Assembly: GCA_965651905.1 (NCBI GenBank)
Contig: CBFGUG010000015.1
Location: 53,703-117,702 of the forward strand
DNA length: 64,000 nucleotides
Direction: 5' to 3'
Source of the DNA: SZUA-265 sp965651905
Lineage (GTDB): Bacteria > Myxococcota_A > Polyangia > Polyangiales > Polyangiaceae
Position numbers and translations under genes: made by a program. The notes beneath the pieces were generated by a model. The model saw only the letters and a list, made by a program, of their open reading frames with translations. It searched no databases and had not been told where the DNA came from. Shown one piece after another: positions 62,501 to 64,000 of the stretch. Every line of letters starts with the position of its first letter. Within the stretch, counting starts at the first letter, position 1.

Positions 62501-63197
62501 GTTGTCGGTACGCGGGATCCGTGATGACGAGTTTACCGTCGACAAACAGCTTGAAAGCACCCGCCGCTCCCGCCCATACGCTGATCGGGGACTTCGCGCG
62601 TTCACTCGTGAGTGAAATCGTCGTGCTCGCGTAGAAGCAGATGTTCTGCTCTGGACGAAACAGCGCACGCCCATCGAGCCAGCCCGAGCGGAACACGCGG
62701 GGCGCGTGTCTCCAACGCACGGCGCGCTCTTTGCCCGAGTAGGCTCGACCGTCGACGATGGGTTCGCTGAGTTGTGTTTCGGGCCCGTACTCGAAGTCGA
62801 AGCCAGTCTTGCCTTCGTTGTCGAAGGGCCCGACGACGAGCCAGTCGTCGATGAAGCCCAACTCGCGAACCACGCGCCGCGAGCCTGCGAGGTCGCCTCG
62901 GCGTGTGCGTGCGTGTGCGGCGAGGAAGTGGGCGTAGGTTCTGAGCGCAGCAGACAGGCGTTTCGATTCGGCTGCGTCGAACAGCGCACGTTCGACGAAA
63001 CGTGGGTCAGTGGATCCCCAAAGTCCCCAAATGTGCCGGATGGTGGTGTAGGAGTCGGGGCCTTGCGACGAATTGAGCTCGTCGATGTGCTGCGCGACTT
63101 CAGGTGCCTGCGCTCGAGCCTCGTCGCTGAGGGCCGCGACGAGCCCAAAAAGCAGAATGGCGCTCAGGAATCGGTCCAGGACCGTGCGTTTGCTCAT
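59514..63197 (-). CDS. Giant DUF3857/transglutaminase-like protein, catalytic triad intact
   Basis: The product has 1227 residues. Signal peptide at the start (LSAILLFGLVAALSDEARAQ). Order: N-terminal PA14-like or beta part to about 270, TPR-like repeats to about 620 (repeated LVLARAEVEQSGLNWRDGYQFYARAG-type units), DUF3857 beta domain (LLDLSVTTVFDNGLSSQFRQVVFQ), transglutaminase core at about 850-990, and a C-terminal beta domain. Catalytic residues are C921 (GWGDCKDKA), H964 (FDHAIAYV) and D977 (YLDGTAEF). This fold can act as a protease, amidase or crosslinker; the substrate is unknown. It is the first gene of the leftward pair and overlaps the second at ATGATGA. Confidence 0.87.
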   Translation of the reverse strand: MSKRTVLDRFLSAILLFGLVAALSDEARAQAPEVAQHIDELNSSQGPDSYTTIRHIWGLWGSTDPRFVERALFDAAESKRLSAALRTYAHFLAAHARTRRGDLAGSRRVVRELGFIDDWLVVGPFDNEGKTGFDFEYGPETQLSEPIVDGRAYSGKERAVRWRHAPRVFRSGWLDGRALFRPEQNICFYASTTISLTSERAKSPISVWAGAAGAFKLFVDGKLVITDPAYRQHDVDRFGAVIKLAAGNSRLTVKACGLQDAPIVSLRLGDAEGRPDPSLQPVAELGFAGAPAGERAEVQVVKSDLGPIAAFERLLGKDAAKPAILEAYARYLVASGADDPTTHKARDLAQRAATQEPTVERLLLAGDLSEDYNQHRQWLEKAEALAKEDGTTSVELVLARAEVEQSGLNWRDGYQFYARAGRMAPDNLEAITGQVALLNRASMGRSALAVLEDALQRNPNAVNLLNLYASQLRALGRSSEAESVERRYAQFRFDDLTYITGQLELALARNERATAEHWTERLLSTHADSLWAHGIAAKAYQRMGQPERAIRTYTAALALAPEDVPTLRALSDLHGQLDQKSEQVALLRQILEVRPQAKDIHEYLRNIEPEAPKQDEAYAWDPDRFLKHRSAPAAGENRRTLLDLSVTTVFDNGLSSQFRQVVFQPLTDSAAALSQSYLFAFEADTQRVQLRGARVFRGDGRVDEAVETGIGAADNPALATYTSARTYNVQFPRLEPGDVVELRYRIDDVAQRNELADYFGDLKYFQDNEPIGHAEYVLITPKTRKLHVDKRNIPGLKTSRVVKGDQRIYRFWAESLPAVDPEPAMPPWTEVLGFVHVSTFENPKELGKWYWGLSQDMFDLDEATRKLAREITKGLTTDDEKVRAVYNWVIKNTRYVALEFGINRLKPRRCVQTVARGWGDCKDKATVIVTLLEELGIDATIVIIRTQLRGMFESSVASLAPFDHAIAYVPSLDLYLDGTAEFTGTRELPAFDQQGLAILVNEGKPELVTLPLLDPNGNTVARTIEAVVAADGSAKLDVDVSVTGSNAPRWRRRFHATAKQRERIVSDLSREFTGFTLTPGQAALQVHSDDYEKPFSLRARGQAPAYARRNGDRLSLPVTTRLRLTEAYASLSSRNLPVAIPVMGTVSDVFKVKLPPGFKVTEAPTKVASASRFGKYSVDVEQNGNEVTVSSRVTINVTRVAPEDYERWKAFCQAVDAAMTPRLVVER

Positions 63198-63574
63198 TCG
63201 TTGACCTCTCGATCCAGGCCACGACGCCCGATCGAACAGGGACCTCGTGAGCTGGGGATTCGGTTGGTGCGGCGGAACTTGGTTCCGCTGGAGGGGGCTT
63301 TTGTAACCCCTGGTGGGGTGCGCTCGCCAGGGCGATCAACGGCCGGCTGGCGGCCGCACCTGGTCCAAACCCGCGGCAGGACTGCCGATTGGCTTGCTGG
63401 CGGTTCCGGCTAGAGTTAGAACGATTCTGCTTCGCGGGAAATGCCCACTTCATCCCAAACCCTTTCGATGGGTTCCGGTCCAGCTGGGATTCATCACCGT
63501 CGTGAGGTTCAGGTTGCCAGGTCAACGGTTGCCACCTCTTTGGCACTCGGGTAGCCCGCTCCGGAGGATCGCAA
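63198..63574. promoter_or_regulatory. Long mglB leader / divergent control region
   Basis: The 377 bases hold no gene. TTGGCT (63389-63394), a 16-base spacer and TAGAGT (63411-63416) form a weak promoter candidate for mglB, each hexamer matching the consensus at four positions. GGAGG at 63563-63567 is a strong Shine-Dalgarno 7 bases before the mglB ATG. A promoter for the leftward DUF3857 pair must also be here, but I cannot point to it. Confidence 0.35.
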
Positions 63575-64000
63575 ATGGTTAATCCCCAGATGGTGATGTA
63601 CGAGGAGGAGTTCAACCAGATCCAGGCGGTCGTGGACCGTCTGGTGAAGCAGTCGAACGCTGACGTCGTCTTCATCGTGGACAAGAACGGGCAGCTCATC
63701 TCAGCCGCGGGCGACGTCGAGAACATTGACGCCACGTCGCTTGCTTCGCTCACGGCGGGCAATATCGCAGCAACGGGTGGCATCGCCAAGCTCCTTCGGG
63801 AGAACGAGTTCGGCACTCAGTACCACGAAGGGGAGAAAGCGAACGTTCACATTCAGCTGGTGGGGAATCGAGTGATCCTGGTGGTGATCTTCGATGGAGC
63901 GAAGACGAACCTCGGGCTCGTTCGTTTGCGTGGTCGCGGCGCGACTGCCGAGCTGAACCGCATTTTCGAGCACCTGCTGAGCAAAGTTTCCGAGCGTGGG
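63575..64000 (+). CDS. mglB: MglB, roadblock-domain GAP of the polarity GTPase MglA (partial)
   Basis: The 142 residues visible run off the window edge without a stop; M. xanthus MglB has about 159. It is a roadblock/LC7 homodimer that stimulates GTP hydrolysis by MglA and sits at the lagging pole in motile myxobacteria. Diagnostic stretches are MVMYEEEFNQIQAVVDRL, VVFIVDKNGQLISAAGDVENIDATSLASLTAGN and HIQLVGNRVILVVIF. mglA usually follows mglB and would be expected just past 64000. GGAGG lies 7 bases before the ATG. Confidence 0.95.
   Translation, partial: MVNPQMVMYEEEFNQIQAVVDRLVKQSNADVVFIVDKNGQLISAAGDVENIDATSLASLTAGNIAATGGIAKLLRENEFGTQYHEGEKANVHIQLVGNRVILVVIFDGAKTNLGLVRLRGRGATAELNRIFEHLLSKVSERG

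Overview
This GC-rich window reads like chromosomal DNA of a myxobacterium (Myxococcota, probably Polyangia-like). The evidence is an MglB polarity regulator at the right edge, a response regulator fused to a DUF4388/PATAN-type domain, a transmembrane Ser/Thr kinase, TPR and cysteine-rich lipoproteins, giant DUF3857/transglutaminase-like proteins and an isolated type III secretion C-ring protein. I see no insertion sequence, phage, CRISPR array, tRNA or rRNA. Almost all of the window is core-type chromosome, so I do not claim a new defence or mobile system.

Layout. 0-3.3 kb: the tail of an unknown gene, a 119-nt palindromic element, then a leftward pair (multi-TM protein and TonB-like protein). 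3.5-15 kb: aspS, a second copy of the palindromic element, a response regulator, rimI, lipoproteins, a phosphoesterase, a rhomboid protease, a lone MlaE permease and an SDR oxidoreductase. 15.1-15.2 kb: SRP RNA on the minus strand. 15.3-24.5 kb: a carboxyltransferase, a Ser/Thr kinase, a repeat-bearing spacer, a translationally coupled TPR protein and 712-residue cysteine-repeat lipoprotein, and a KamA-type radical enzyme coupled to a parvulin lipoprotein. 24.7-30 kb: pyrH and a ccmF-led cytochrome c assembly operon. 30-35.4 kb: a noncoding stretch with phased DnaA-box-like repeats and an AT-rich patch (candidate oriC), then dnaN-recF-gyrB. 35.6-47.7 kb: an Asp-rich lipoprotein, clpB with a perfect leader hairpin, cinA, an unrecognised protein, an SUMF1-like protein lacking the catalytic cysteines, an FAH-family enzyme, a UbiA prenyltransferase, a CPBP protease, tlyA and an outer-membrane protein. 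47.8-55.7 kb: comEC, hpt, a double-HTH XRE regulator with palindromes on both sides, and the operon sctQ-like/yggS/rarA. 55.7-63.2 kb: two tandem giant DUF3857/transglutaminase-like paralogues, one of which has lost catalytic residues. 63.6 kb to the end: mglB, cut by the window edge.

The observations I value most are: (1) the inverted 119-nt palindromic element whose two copies differ by compensatory base changes; (2) the candidate origin beside dnaN; (3) the SRP RNA gene; (4) the live/dead transglutaminase-like pair; (5) the isolated SctQ-like protein; and (6) the dyad in the clpB leader. Function calls rest on motifs read by eye. No database search was run.
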